NCBI GenBank assembly: GCA_964535155.1
Contig: CAZHSR010000038.1
Span: 1-6,536 of the forward strand
DNA: 6,536 nucleotides
Source of the DNA: JAGPFW01 sp964535155
Lineage (GTDB): Bacteria; Patescibacteriota; WWE3; UBA101185; UBA10185
Direction: 5' to 3'
Shown here: positions 1 through 5,434 of the stretch, in pieces
How the letters are laid out: each line of letters begins with the position of its first letter
How positions within the stretch are numbered: the first letter of the stretch is position 1
Notes under the pieces: generated by a model
The model's database searches: none
What the model was told of the DNA's origin: nothing
What the model saw: the letters and a program-made list of their open reading frames with translations, nothing else
Position numbers and translations under genes: made by a program

Positions 1-845
1 CATTGTATTTTAGATATTTTTGACCTAGGACCTTGAGGAAAAAGAACAAATAAAAGCATTACAAAAATACTTTGTACCCCTCCCATAGCAGTTATGTACG
101 CTGCCACAGGGGCAATGGCAACTGCCATATTTCCAAAAAGAAAAGAGCCCTCAGCCAAAGACTCATTAACAAAACTAAGACCTAAAAAGACCTTTCCCTG
201 ATTTTTAATCCTAAAAAGAAAACCTTCTCTGTAACTCTTTACAGCAAAAAACAAAATAACACCCAAAATTCCTACGCCTATTAACTGCCAAAATGACACC
301 GCAATAGGAGACCCTTGTGTTGATGCCATACGAACCATATATAAAGCTATTGCCCAAGTGGATGTTGCTGGGACAGCAAACAACAACATTTTTGTGGGAA
401 TTTTCCATTTTAGACTTCCAGAATCAAGAATATAGGCCCCATATATCATTACTAAAATTCCAATCAGTCCCATTGAAGAAATCGTACCCCCAAATAATAT
501 CTCTATAAACAATAACCATAGTGTACTAATTTGAAAAAGAGGATTAACTTGATGAACTGGATATATTGTAAGCATGTAAAAATATGAGATGTACATTGCA
601 ACCATAGGAACAGCTGATAAAAGAGACAACAAAATGGCTGAATTGGAGATATTATTATCATGTGGAATAAAAGAAATGACAAGTGCGCCAACGAAACTCA
701 TTAATGTAGAAATAAGAACAAGACCTCCTATTTTTGTATGAACATTGGTCTCTGAGGGTAACTTATTGTTGTTTGTAAGGAATTCGTCAATATAGTTTAC
801 AAAACCCTGCATAACTACCGATATAAAGGCTAAAAAAATCCACAT
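1..845 (-). CDS. EamA/DMT-family membrane transporter, 3' end outside window
   Basis: The minus-strand frame is open from an ATG at 845 to the left edge without a stop, giving 281 codons, so the C-terminus is missing. The protein is very hydrophobic, with about nine predicted membrane spans (roughly residues 2-13, 40-60, 69-92, 98-118, 122-140, 151-170, 181-202, 217-235, 240-269). The layout fits the two tandem EamA repeats of drug/metabolite transporters. The first repeat ends in the typical stretch around residues 95-140 (PVHQVNPLFQIS, then a Gly-rich helix ending YGAYIL), and the second starts near 150. EamA proteins are usually about 300 residues, so only a short tail should be lost. The substrate cannot be told. 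An in-frame TAA lies just upstream of the ATG and no Shine-Dalgarno is visible. A TAAAAT box ends 6 nt before the ATG, suggesting a leaderless mRNA. It follows the 893-1636 gene after 47 bp. Confidence 0.85.
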   Translation of the reverse strand, partial: MWIFLAFISVVMQGFVNYIDEFLTNNNKLPSETNVHTKIGGLVLISTLMSFVGALVISFIPHDNNISNSAILLSLLSAVPMVAMYISYFYMLTIYPVHQVNPLFQISTLWLLFIEILFGGTISSMGLIGILVMIYGAYILDSGSLKWKIPTKMLLFAVPATSTWAIALYMVRMASTQGSPIAVSFWQLIGVGILGVILFFAVKSYREGFLFRIKNQGKVFLGLSFVNESLAEGSFLFGNMAVAIAPVAAYITAMGGVQSIFVMLLFVLFPQGPRSKISKIQ

Positions 846-851
846 GAGGGG

Positions 852-880
852 ATTTTAGCATTTTTTACAGGGATAATCCT
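852..880 (-). promoter_or_regulatory. Promoter of the EamA transporter gene, palindrome at -35
   Basis: On the minus strand the order is GGATTATCC (879-871), CTGTAA and seven more bases (870-858), then TAAAAT (857-852), six bases, and the ATG. The first transcribed base would be close to the A of the ATG, giving a leaderless mRNA. No TTGACA-like -35 is present; the palindrome occupies that position. The same order and the same 13-bp gap occur before the 893-1636 gene. Confidence 0.5.
871..879. repeat. GGATAATCC palindrome, copy 1
   Basis: This copy lies in the gap between the 893-1636 gene and the transporter gene. On the plus strand it sits in TTACAGGGATAATCC (865-879), a 15-bp string repeated exactly at 1658-1672. 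Confidence 0.75.
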
Positions 881-892
881 TTACTTAATGTT

Positions 893-1636
893 TTACTTAT
901 TCCTGTCAATCCAAGCATTAATGCTAAAAAGCTTCTCCTCCGAATAATAGGTTTTCACCTTATTATTTATTAAATCAACCAAATGAGTTTTAAAAGTGTG
1001 AGCGCAAACCTCTTCCCTTGTGCAGAGGTCTAATTTGTCAGCCAACGAAACTTCATGAATTACAAAGTAATCGTTTGTTAAGAAATAGGCGCGGTCAAAG
1101 TAACAATTATGCGGGGTGTAACAATCAACAATTCTGGCTTCTATGATCTTGTTTTCTTTTTGACCAAATAATCTCACTTGACCAGGGAGGAATCCGTCTT
1201 TGAATTCGTCTCTGTAGTCAAGGAAAATTCTGTTGTTGGGAGCAAAAGCTACATGCGAAGTGTCTTGAAGGTTTTGCAAAGCTAAATCTAGTTGTTCTTT
1301 TTTTATCGGGTCCTCCACCGAATAAACTTTTAGGACGCTCATACTTAGGGCTTCTCGTTCTTCTATAAAGAAAAATTCTTTTCCTTCTATTTCTACATCT
1401 TTGTTTTTAAGATTTGTAAGCCAACGGTTAAAATAGCGTTCCGTGGCAACTTTTTCCGGAAGCCTTGACTCATTAACGGCCGCCTTTTCTTGAAGATTTA
1501 TGTAAACCACTGCCAAAACTCCCAAGGATAATCCTAGTAAGGATAGCACCTTTAGGCTGTTGTTACTTGGTTTGCGAAGAATCCGTAAGGGATTATCCCT
1601 GAAAAATTTTGAAAAAAAGGCTTTTAGAGTTTTCAT
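893..1636 (-). CDS. Single-pass membrane-anchored protein of unknown function with two CX5C pairs
   Basis: I do not recognise the family of this 247-residue protein. Residues 1-29 are basic (many Lys/Arg) and should be cytoplasmic. Residues 30-46 (LSLLGLSLGVLAVVYIN region) form one transmembrane helix, and residues 50-247 would be extracytoplasmic. The outer domain mixes charged and aromatic residues and has four cysteines in two identically spaced pairs: C172-x5-C178 and C205-x5-C211. Disulfides or a metal site are possible. No catalytic signature is apparent. The gene lies 37 bp downstream of the glycosyltransferase gene and 47 bp upstream of the transporter gene, all on the same strand, but each has its own promoter-like sequence. 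Its start region has TATAAT ending 8 nt before the ATG and no Shine-Dalgarno. Two copies of the GGATAATCC palindrome lie inside its N-terminal coding part, at 1526 and 1590. Confidence 0.85.
   Translation of the reverse strand: MKTLKAFFSKFFRDNPLRILRKPSNNSLKVLSLLGLSLGVLAVVYINLQEKAAVNESRLPEKVATERYFNRWLTNLKNKDVEIEGKEFFFIEEREALSMSVLKVYSVEDPIKKEQLDLALQNLQDTSHVAFAPNNRIFLDYRDEFKDGFLPGQVRLFGQKENKIIEARIVDCYTPHNCYFDRAYFLTNDYFVIHEVSLADKLDLCTREEVCAHTFKTHLVDLINNKVKTYYSEEKLFSINAWIDRNK
1526..1534. repeat. GGATAATCC palindrome, copy 2 (inside coding sequence)
   Basis: AAGGATAATCCT lies within the 893-1636 gene, where it encodes part of the transmembrane helix (Gly-Leu-Ser-Leu). Its centre is 64 bp from the next copy. 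Confidence 0.7.
1590..1598. repeat. GGATTATCC palindrome, copy 3 (inside coding sequence)
   Basis: GGGATTATCCCT on the plus strand is inverted in its centre base relative to copies 1, 2 and 4. It encodes Arg-Asp-Asn-Pro near the N-terminus of the 893-1636 protein. It is followed by CTGAAAAATTTTG, which resembles the extension of the promoter copies, but no -10 box follows. Confidence 0.7.
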
Positions 1637-1644
1637 ATAAAGGA

Positions 1645-1673
1645 ATTATACAATTTCTTACAGGGATAATCCC
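1645..1673 (-). promoter_or_regulatory. Promoter of the 893-1636 gene, palindrome at -35
   Basis: On the minus strand GGGATTATCCC (1673-1663) is followed by TGTAAGAAATTG and a perfect TATAAT (1650-1645), which ends 8 nt before the ATG at 1636. The predicted leader is about 2 nt. The position 17 bp upstream of the -10 box reads GGGATT, part of the palindrome, and not TTGACA. This suggests a regulator-dependent or otherwise unusual -35 element. The element directly abuts the stop codon of the upstream glycosyltransferase gene. Confidence 0.55.
1664..1672. repeat. GGATAATCC palindrome, copy 4
   Basis: The core extends to the 11-bp GGGATAATCCC (1663-1673), placed between the stop codon of the glycosyltransferase gene and the -10 box of the next gene. 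It shares TTACAGGGATAATCC (1658-1672) with copy 1. Confidence 0.75.
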
Positions 1674-2822
1674 TCATACTATAAACCCGACCTTCAAACC
1701 ATCGTGGAGGCCATTATCCCATTGAGAAAGGTACCAATAAAAGAATGCCCAAAATATTCCAGTAATAATGTAAAAAAAAGATAAATTTCTCTTTTCAAAA
1801 AGCCTATAAGTCCCCAGTAACAAGAATGGTATCCACCATAATAAAAAAGTTCTGTTTAAGACTGGAGTTAAAAGGTAAAAAATTACAAACGGATATATGC
1901 TTGCAACATATTTATTATTAATCCAACCAAAAACTCTGTTGGCGACCAAAAAAATCCATCCAAATACGATACTTCCAATAGAATAAAAGCCAAAAGGGAC
2001 AACTCTAAAAAATTCAATGCTAAAAAGGTAGCTTAGGTAGTATAAAAAGGGGCGACCTTGAACAAATCTGTCACTGTGGACAAATAAAGTTCCTTGAATG
2101 TAAGTGGAAATTTCTTGCGGAGAAGTGATAAAAGGTAAACTGAAAATTAAAGCTATTGCAAAGCCTGCTAACAAGAATTTGAGGGGGTTTTTTGACTTAA
2201 AAATAAACAAAGGAAATAAAATCACGGGAAAAGTTTTAAACAAAACCGAAAGTGAGAAAAGGATTCCAGATTTTACACCGCTCTTTCCAAGCTGATACAG
2301 CGCCAATAATAAAAAAAGTACTGGCACTGAATCAAATCTAGCCAAAGTATTGCGCGCCAGGAAGAAGTAATTAAAAGTCCAAAACATAACGGAATAGAGC
2401 ATGACCAACTTATCCTTTTTGCAAAAGTAAAGGAAAAGGAAAATTCCAATTGCAAAGTCGGCTAAGACTCCGGGAAGCAGGAAAAATGAGTGAGTGAAGA
2501 ATTCAGCATTGGGAAGGGCGGCGGCAAATTTGTACAGCAAAGTGTAAACATATAAAATAGCTGGAAAATAGGCATATCCTTTGGAGGCAGGAGCTTTTTC
2601 TAGATTATCGTAACTTTCAACTGTGTATTTATAAGGATTTTTACCGTCTATAAAGGTTTCAACTGCTTCTATGTGGGTAAAATCATCTCCACCGAGGTTT
2701 TGTGGGGCAAACGCCATGGATAAGCGAAGGTAATAGCCTAAAATTAGTATTAGAACGGCAAGAACTGTGAGGAGGTTGCTGTTTAAGAGAAAGGTTTTTA
2801 TTTTGAAGAACCAATTGGACAT
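1674..2822 (-). CDS. GT-C-fold multi-pass membrane glycosyltransferase (GT87/DUF2029-like)
   Basis: This 382-residue protein has about nine to eleven predicted transmembrane helices, the first at roughly 17-37. The first outer loop carries an acidic pair, D46-D47, in GGDDFTHIEAVE, followed by G60-K-N-P-Y and YAYFPAILYVY (83-93). That acidic-loop, NPY and aromatic-Pro pattern is typical of GT-C enzymes that use polyprenyl-phosphate sugars. Further in are ARFDSVP (161-167) and LFKTFPVILFP (194-204), a KxxP-type motif common in GT87-like mannosyltransferases. By family analogy it would transfer a sugar from a lipid carrier to a glycolipid or wall polymer on the outer face of the membrane. Donor and acceptor are unknown. 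The ATG at 2822 has no Shine-Dalgarno but a good promoter immediately upstream. The TGA stop directly abuts the GGGATTATCCC palindrome that precedes the next gene. Confidence 0.8.
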   Translation of the reverse strand: MSNWFFKIKTFLLNSNLLTVLAVLILILGYYLRLSMAFAPQNLGGDDFTHIEAVETFIDGKNPYKYTVESYDNLEKAPASKGYAYFPAILYVYTLLYKFAAALPNAEFFTHSFFLLPGVLADFAIGIFLFLYFCKKDKLVMLYSVMFWTFNYFFLARNTLARFDSVPVLFLLLALYQLGKSGVKSGILFSLSVLFKTFPVILFPLFIFKSKNPLKFLLAGFAIALIFSLPFITSPQEISTYIQGTLFVHSDRFVQGRPFLYYLSYLFSIEFFRVVPFGFYSIGSIVFGWIFLVANRVFGWINNKYVASIYPFVIFYLLTPVLNRTFLLWWIPFLLLGTYRLFEKRNLSFFYIITGIFWAFFYWYLSQWDNGLHDGLKVGFIV

Positions 2823-2832
2823 ATTGCTTACT

Positions 2833-2861
2833 ATAGTACTTTTTTAGGAAAGTGGTGTAAA
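2833..2861 (-). promoter_or_regulatory. Sigma70-type promoter of the glycosyltransferase gene
   Basis: On the minus strand TTTACA (2861-2856), a 17-bp spacer and TACTAT (2838-2833) form a good -35/-10 pair. The -10 box ends 10 nt before the ATG at 2822, so the leader would be only about 4 nt. No copy of the GGATTATCC palindrome is present here, unlike at the two downstream genes. Confidence 0.5.
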
Positions 2862-2876
2862 ATAGAAAAACTTCAC

Positions 2877-2896
2877 AGACTTTTTTTAAAAAGTCT
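2877..2896. repeat. AT-rich inverted repeat between the glycosyltransferase gene and tRNA-Pro
   Basis: AGACTTTTT and AAAAAGTCT (arms of 9 bp, 2-bp centre) form a perfect inverted repeat in the 94-bp gap between the divergent glycosyltransferase and tRNA genes. It could be an operator or a weak bidirectional terminator, but no gene on either strand ends here. The function is unknown. Confidence 0.5.
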
Positions 2897-2916
2897 CAAC
2901 CGAAGGAATATGTCCC

Positions 2917-2993
2917 CGGGGTGTAGCTCAGTTGGCTAGAGCGCGCGGTTTGGGACCGCGAGGTCGCCAGTTCAAGTCTGGCCACCCCGACCA
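2917..2993 (+). tRNA. tRNA-Pro(UGG)
   Basis: A complete 77-nt cloverleaf can be folded by hand. The acceptor stem CGGGGTG (2917-2923) pairs with CACCCCG (2983-2989). The D stem GCTC (2926-2929) pairs with GAGC (2939-2942). The anticodon stem CGCGG (2944-2948) pairs with CCGCG (2956-2960) around the loop TTTGGGA, giving anticodon TGG at 2951-2953 with G37. A 5-nt variable loop follows, then the T stem GCCAG/CTGGC (2966-2970/2978-2982) with loop TTCAAGT. The discriminator is A2990 and CCA is encoded at 2991-2993. The C1-G72 first pair, A73 and G37 agree with bacterial proline tRNAs. All stems are fully Watson-Crick paired, so the gene looks intact. Confidence 0.97.
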
Positions 2994-3110
2994 GAAAATT
3001 TTCAATGCTCAAGCCGTTGTACATTTTAATAGTAATTTGTCCAGTGGCACTATACATTTTACTAAAATAGGCTACTATAACACCTTAACCCACCTGTTTT
3101 TATCTGCTAA

Positions 3111-3116
3111 TATAAT
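3111..3116 (+). promoter_or_regulatory. Candidate -10 box upstream of the kinase gene
   Basis: A perfect TATAAT lies 37 nt before the ATG at 3154, and the predicted leader is about 31 nt. No convincing -35 hexamer is found at 16-18 bp; TTAACC (3085-3090) is 20 bp away. The rest of the 160-bp gap after the tRNA contains only a small GAAAATTTTC palindrome (2994-3003) right after the CCA and no GC-rich terminator, so read-through from the tRNA is also possible. Confidence 0.35.
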
Positions 3117-3153
3117 GTCTGTAGTTTAGATTACTTGTTGATTCGGGATCATT

Positions 3154-4359
3154 ATGTTTGACCAAAGAATAAAAAAACTTAAAGAGACACTAGCGGAAAA
3201 ATACCCGCAAATCTCACAAACCAAAAATCCTATTTATACTGTAATATCTCCATTAAGAATTTGCCCACTTGGGGCACATATCGATCATCAAGGAGGACAT
3301 GTTACAGGCCTTCCAGTAGGGGAGCCTAATATCTTATTTTTTTCACCTTCCAATGATGCGCAAGTTAAAATTCAAAGCCTAAACTTTGAAGGGGAAGCAA
3401 ATTTTTCCCTTTCTGACAACATAGTTGAGTCAGAATTAAACTGGGAAAATTACGCAAGAGGGGCTGCAGTAGCACTTAAAGCAAAATATCCCATTGAGAA
3501 AGGTTTTGTAGGCCTAATCGAAGGGTCAACTCCCATTGGGGGACTAAGCTCCTCGGCTTCGGTAGGGGTAGCTTATTTACTAGCCCTAGAAAAAGCAAAT
3601 AACTTAGAGATTTCACAAAAGGAAAACATTCAATTAGATAAGGACATAGAAAACGGATTTCTTGGACTTAAAAACGGCATATTGGACCAGTCAATTATCC
3701 TCATGGGAAATAGCTCTTCACTTACGCATTTAAACTGTAAAAATATTGAATTTAAACAAATTCAATTGGGCAATAATGCCAAAGACTACGAAATAATTGT
3801 TGCTTATTCAGGCCTAAGTGAGAGTTTAATTAGTTCCTCTGATTACAACAACAGAGTTACACAATGTCTTGAAGCTGCAAAAATACTATGTGAGAAAGCA
3901 GGTATTAAAACAAGCAAAGAACCAAAGTTAGAGGATGTGCCTAATGAAATCTGGGAAAAACACAAAAGTATCTTGCCAAACCCACTAGACATAAGAGCAA
4001 AACACTTTTTTACCGAAATGGATAGAGTACAAAAAGGTATAATTGCTTGGGAAAAAGGGGATATTGAAGAGTTTGGCAAATTAATAAATCAGTCCTGTCA
4101 AAGCTCTATAGAAAATTATGAATCTGGAAGTCCTCATTTAATTTCACTTCAAAGGATCCTAGAAAACAGCAAAGGCGTGTACGGGTCAAGATTTAGCGGT
4201 GCGGGTTTTAGGGGTTCGTGTATAGGTCTTGTTGACCCTAAATATAAAGAAGAGATTGTTGAAAACATAGAAAAGAAATACCCAAAAGAACATCCCGAAG
4301 TTAAAGACAAATTTAAAATTCTATTTACTAAACAAATTGATAGCGCAAGGGTTATATAA
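3154..4359 (+). CDS. GHMP-family sugar kinase, galacturonokinase-like
   Basis: This 401-residue protein has all the galactokinase-family GHMP landmarks. Motif 1 is PLRICPLGAHIDHQGG (33-48). The phosphate-binding motif 2 is GGLSSSAS (129-136). The putative catalytic Asp is D178 in GILDQS. Motif 3 is SGAGFRGSC (348-356). In galactokinases motif 1 reads roughly PGRVNLIGEHTDY; here the Glu that faces the sugar's C6 side is Ala (A41). From memory, the wording ICPLGAHIDHQGG closely matches plant galacturonokinase (EC 2.7.1.44). The likely reaction is therefore ATP-dependent phosphorylation of D-galacturonate, or a related hexose or uronate, at C1. The stretch around 69-85 (QVKIQSLNFEGEANF) also recalls the plant enzymes. 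The ATG at 3154 follows an in-frame TGA and has a weak GGGA 5 nt upstream. The gene converges on a sugar-1-phosphate nucleotidylyltransferase 35 bp away, the natural next enzyme. Family is certain; substrate is inferred. Confidence 0.9.
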   Translation: MFDQRIKKLKETLAEKYPQISQTKNPIYTVISPLRICPLGAHIDHQGGHVTGLPVGEPNILFFSPSNDAQVKIQSLNFEGEANFSLSDNIVESELNWENYARGAAVALKAKYPIEKGFVGLIEGSTPIGGLSSSASVGVAYLLALEKANNLEISQKENIQLDKDIENGFLGLKNGILDQSIILMGNSSSLTHLNCKNIEFKQIQLGNNAKDYEIIVAYSGLSESLISSSDYNNRVTQCLEAAKILCEKAGIKTSKEPKLEDVPNEIWEKHKSILPNPLDIRAKHFFTEMDRVQKGIIAWEKGDIEEFGKLINQSCQSSIENYESGSPHLISLQRILENSKGVYGSRFSGAGFRGSCIGLVDPKYKEEIVENIEKKYPKEHPEVKDKFKILFTKQIDSARVI

Positions 4360-4394
4360 AAAGCCTTATAGATAAAGAAACCATTTGAGATTAT

Positions 4395-5357
4395 TTAAAG
4401 GACAATTTCATGCGATAAGTTGGAGCCCCTTTTAACAAGTCCATTGGATAAAACGATGCTGTTATCAAGGTGGCAATCATCTTCAATTACGCTACCTTCC
4501 TCAAGATATACATTTGGACCAATTTCACAGTTATTTCCAATAAAAGCTTTTTCTGAAATATAAACGGGAGAAATAATTTTGCATGTTGAAGAAATATTTT
4601 TTGGGAATTTGCTCTCAAACCCAATAGTCTCTAAAAACTTTAAGTTTAGGTTCAACAAATCTTCGGGGGAGGTCAGTTCCAATCTAAAATCCGTAACAAA
4701 TTTTCCAAGCGAGCCAAATTTATCTATAAAAAACTGAATAGCATCCTGTAATTCGTACTCACCTCGCTTAGATAGAGGCACCTTGTCAACAAATTCCATT
4801 ATTTCTGGAGAAAAAATATATAAAGGCAGGCTAGCCATGTGAGAAGGCGCCTCATCGGGAGAGGGCTTTTCAATAATTTTATTTATAAACCCTTTTGAAT
4901 CAAATCCAACTATGCCACTTTTGGAGAAGCGAGTCTCATCCACTTCTTGCAGTAATAAGGCTCCTTTTTGGCCTTGCGCTTTAAAGGCGGAAACAAAATC
5001 TGTAATAAGATTGTCTTTATAGAGGGAATCACAGGCGGATAAAATAAATGTATCCGAAATTAGACCTTTGGCACAACTCAAAGCGTGAGCAGTACCTAAT
5101 CTTTCATTTTGTGTTGCAAAAGACAAACTAATATCTGGGTAATTTTCTATAAACAGAGGGAAAGAAAAATACTCCTTTAAGGGGGAATCATTGGGACCTA
5201 TAACCACAACAAAATCTTTTATACCTGCCGCATAAATCCCTTCCATTACTCTAGAAATAATTGGCTTTCCAACAACAGGGGCCATTGCCTTTGATCTGCT
5301 TAAAGTAAAGGGTTTTAATCTGTTTCCGTTTCCTGCTGCCAATATAACTGCTTGCAT
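4395..5357 (-). CDS. Sugar-1-phosphate nucleotidylyltransferase with short hexapeptide-repeat tail
   Basis: This 320-residue protein starts with the nucleotidylyltransferase signature (LAAGNGNRLKPFT, residues 6-18, then K23 and PVVGKP at 27-32). Other family positions are visible: QNERLGTAHAL (83-93), metal-binding D110 in ACDSLY, and EKP (163-165). Residues about 255-320 form a short left-handed beta-helix of hexapeptide repeats (ISPVYISEKAFIGNNCEIG and on). The repeat part is much shorter than in GlmU or archaeal bifunctional enzymes of about 400 residues, so a second acetyltransferase activity is unlikely. The reaction is NTP + sugar-1-phosphate to NDP-sugar + PPi. The LGTAHA wording resembles UTP- or dTTP-using enzymes. 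A TTG three codons further upstream is possible, but the ATG at 5357 gives the usual MQAVILAAG start. It has no Shine-Dalgarno, and TACAAT ends 8 nt upstream. It is the plausible partner of the convergent kinase. Confidence 0.9.
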   Translation of the reverse strand: MQAVILAAGNGNRLKPFTLSRSKAMAPVVGKPIISRVMEGIYAAGIKDFVVVIGPNDSPLKEYFSFPLFIENYPDISLSFATQNERLGTAHALSCAKGLISDTFILSACDSLYKDNLITDFVSAFKAQGQKGALLLQEVDETRFSKSGIVGFDSKGFINKIIEKPSPDEAPSHMASLPLYIFSPEIMEFVDKVPLSKRGEYELQDAIQFFIDKFGSLGKFVTDFRLELTSPEDLLNLNLKFLETIGFESKFPKNISSTCKIISPVYISEKAFIGNNCEIGPNVYLEEGSVIEDDCHLDNSIVLSNGLVKRGSNLSHEIVL

Positions 5358-5365
5358 AGGTAACA

Positions 5366-5395
5366 ATTGTAGCAGTTTTGCACCTCACTCTTCAA
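5366..5395 (-). promoter_or_regulatory. Promoter of the nucleotidylyltransferase gene
   Basis: On the minus strand TTGAAG (5395-5390), an 18-bp spacer and TACAAT (5371-5366) lie just before the ATG at 5357. The predicted transcription start is about 2 nt before the ATG. This promoter overlaps the one proposed for the divergent hydrolase gene, so the two could interfere or be co-regulated. Confidence 0.45.
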
Positions 5396-5406
5396 TTTGA
5401 TAGAAT
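5378..5406 (+). promoter_or_regulatory. Candidate promoter of the lysozyme-like gene
   Basis: TTGCAC (5378-5383), 17 bp, then TAGAAT (5401-5406). The -10 box matches five of six consensus bases and the -35 box three of six. Transcription would start near 5413, about 22 nt before the ATG at 5435. This is the main argument for that ATG over the TTG at 5378. Confidence 0.35.
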
Positions 5407-5434
5407 AACAGAAGGCATTAAAAACGCTTTTGGT

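Noticed and set aside
211..691. Several 62-65-residue open frames on both strands
   Set aside because: All overlap the continuous 281-codon EamA transporter frame that runs off the left edge, so they are out-of-frame shadows and not remnants of a broken gene.
871..1672. Fur or Zur box
   Set aside because: GATAAT is shared with Fur hexamers, but the 19-bp inverted arrangement of Fur/Zur sites is absent; the palindrome ends at GGATAATCC.
2932..3129. 65-residue plus-strand open frame
   Set aside because: Its first 60 bases lie in the tRNA-Pro gene; the translation is low-complexity and has no start signal.
4360..4394. Bidirectional terminator between the convergent kinase and nucleotidylyltransferase genes
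   Set aside because: The 35-bp gap has no GC-rich hairpin or convincing T-run.
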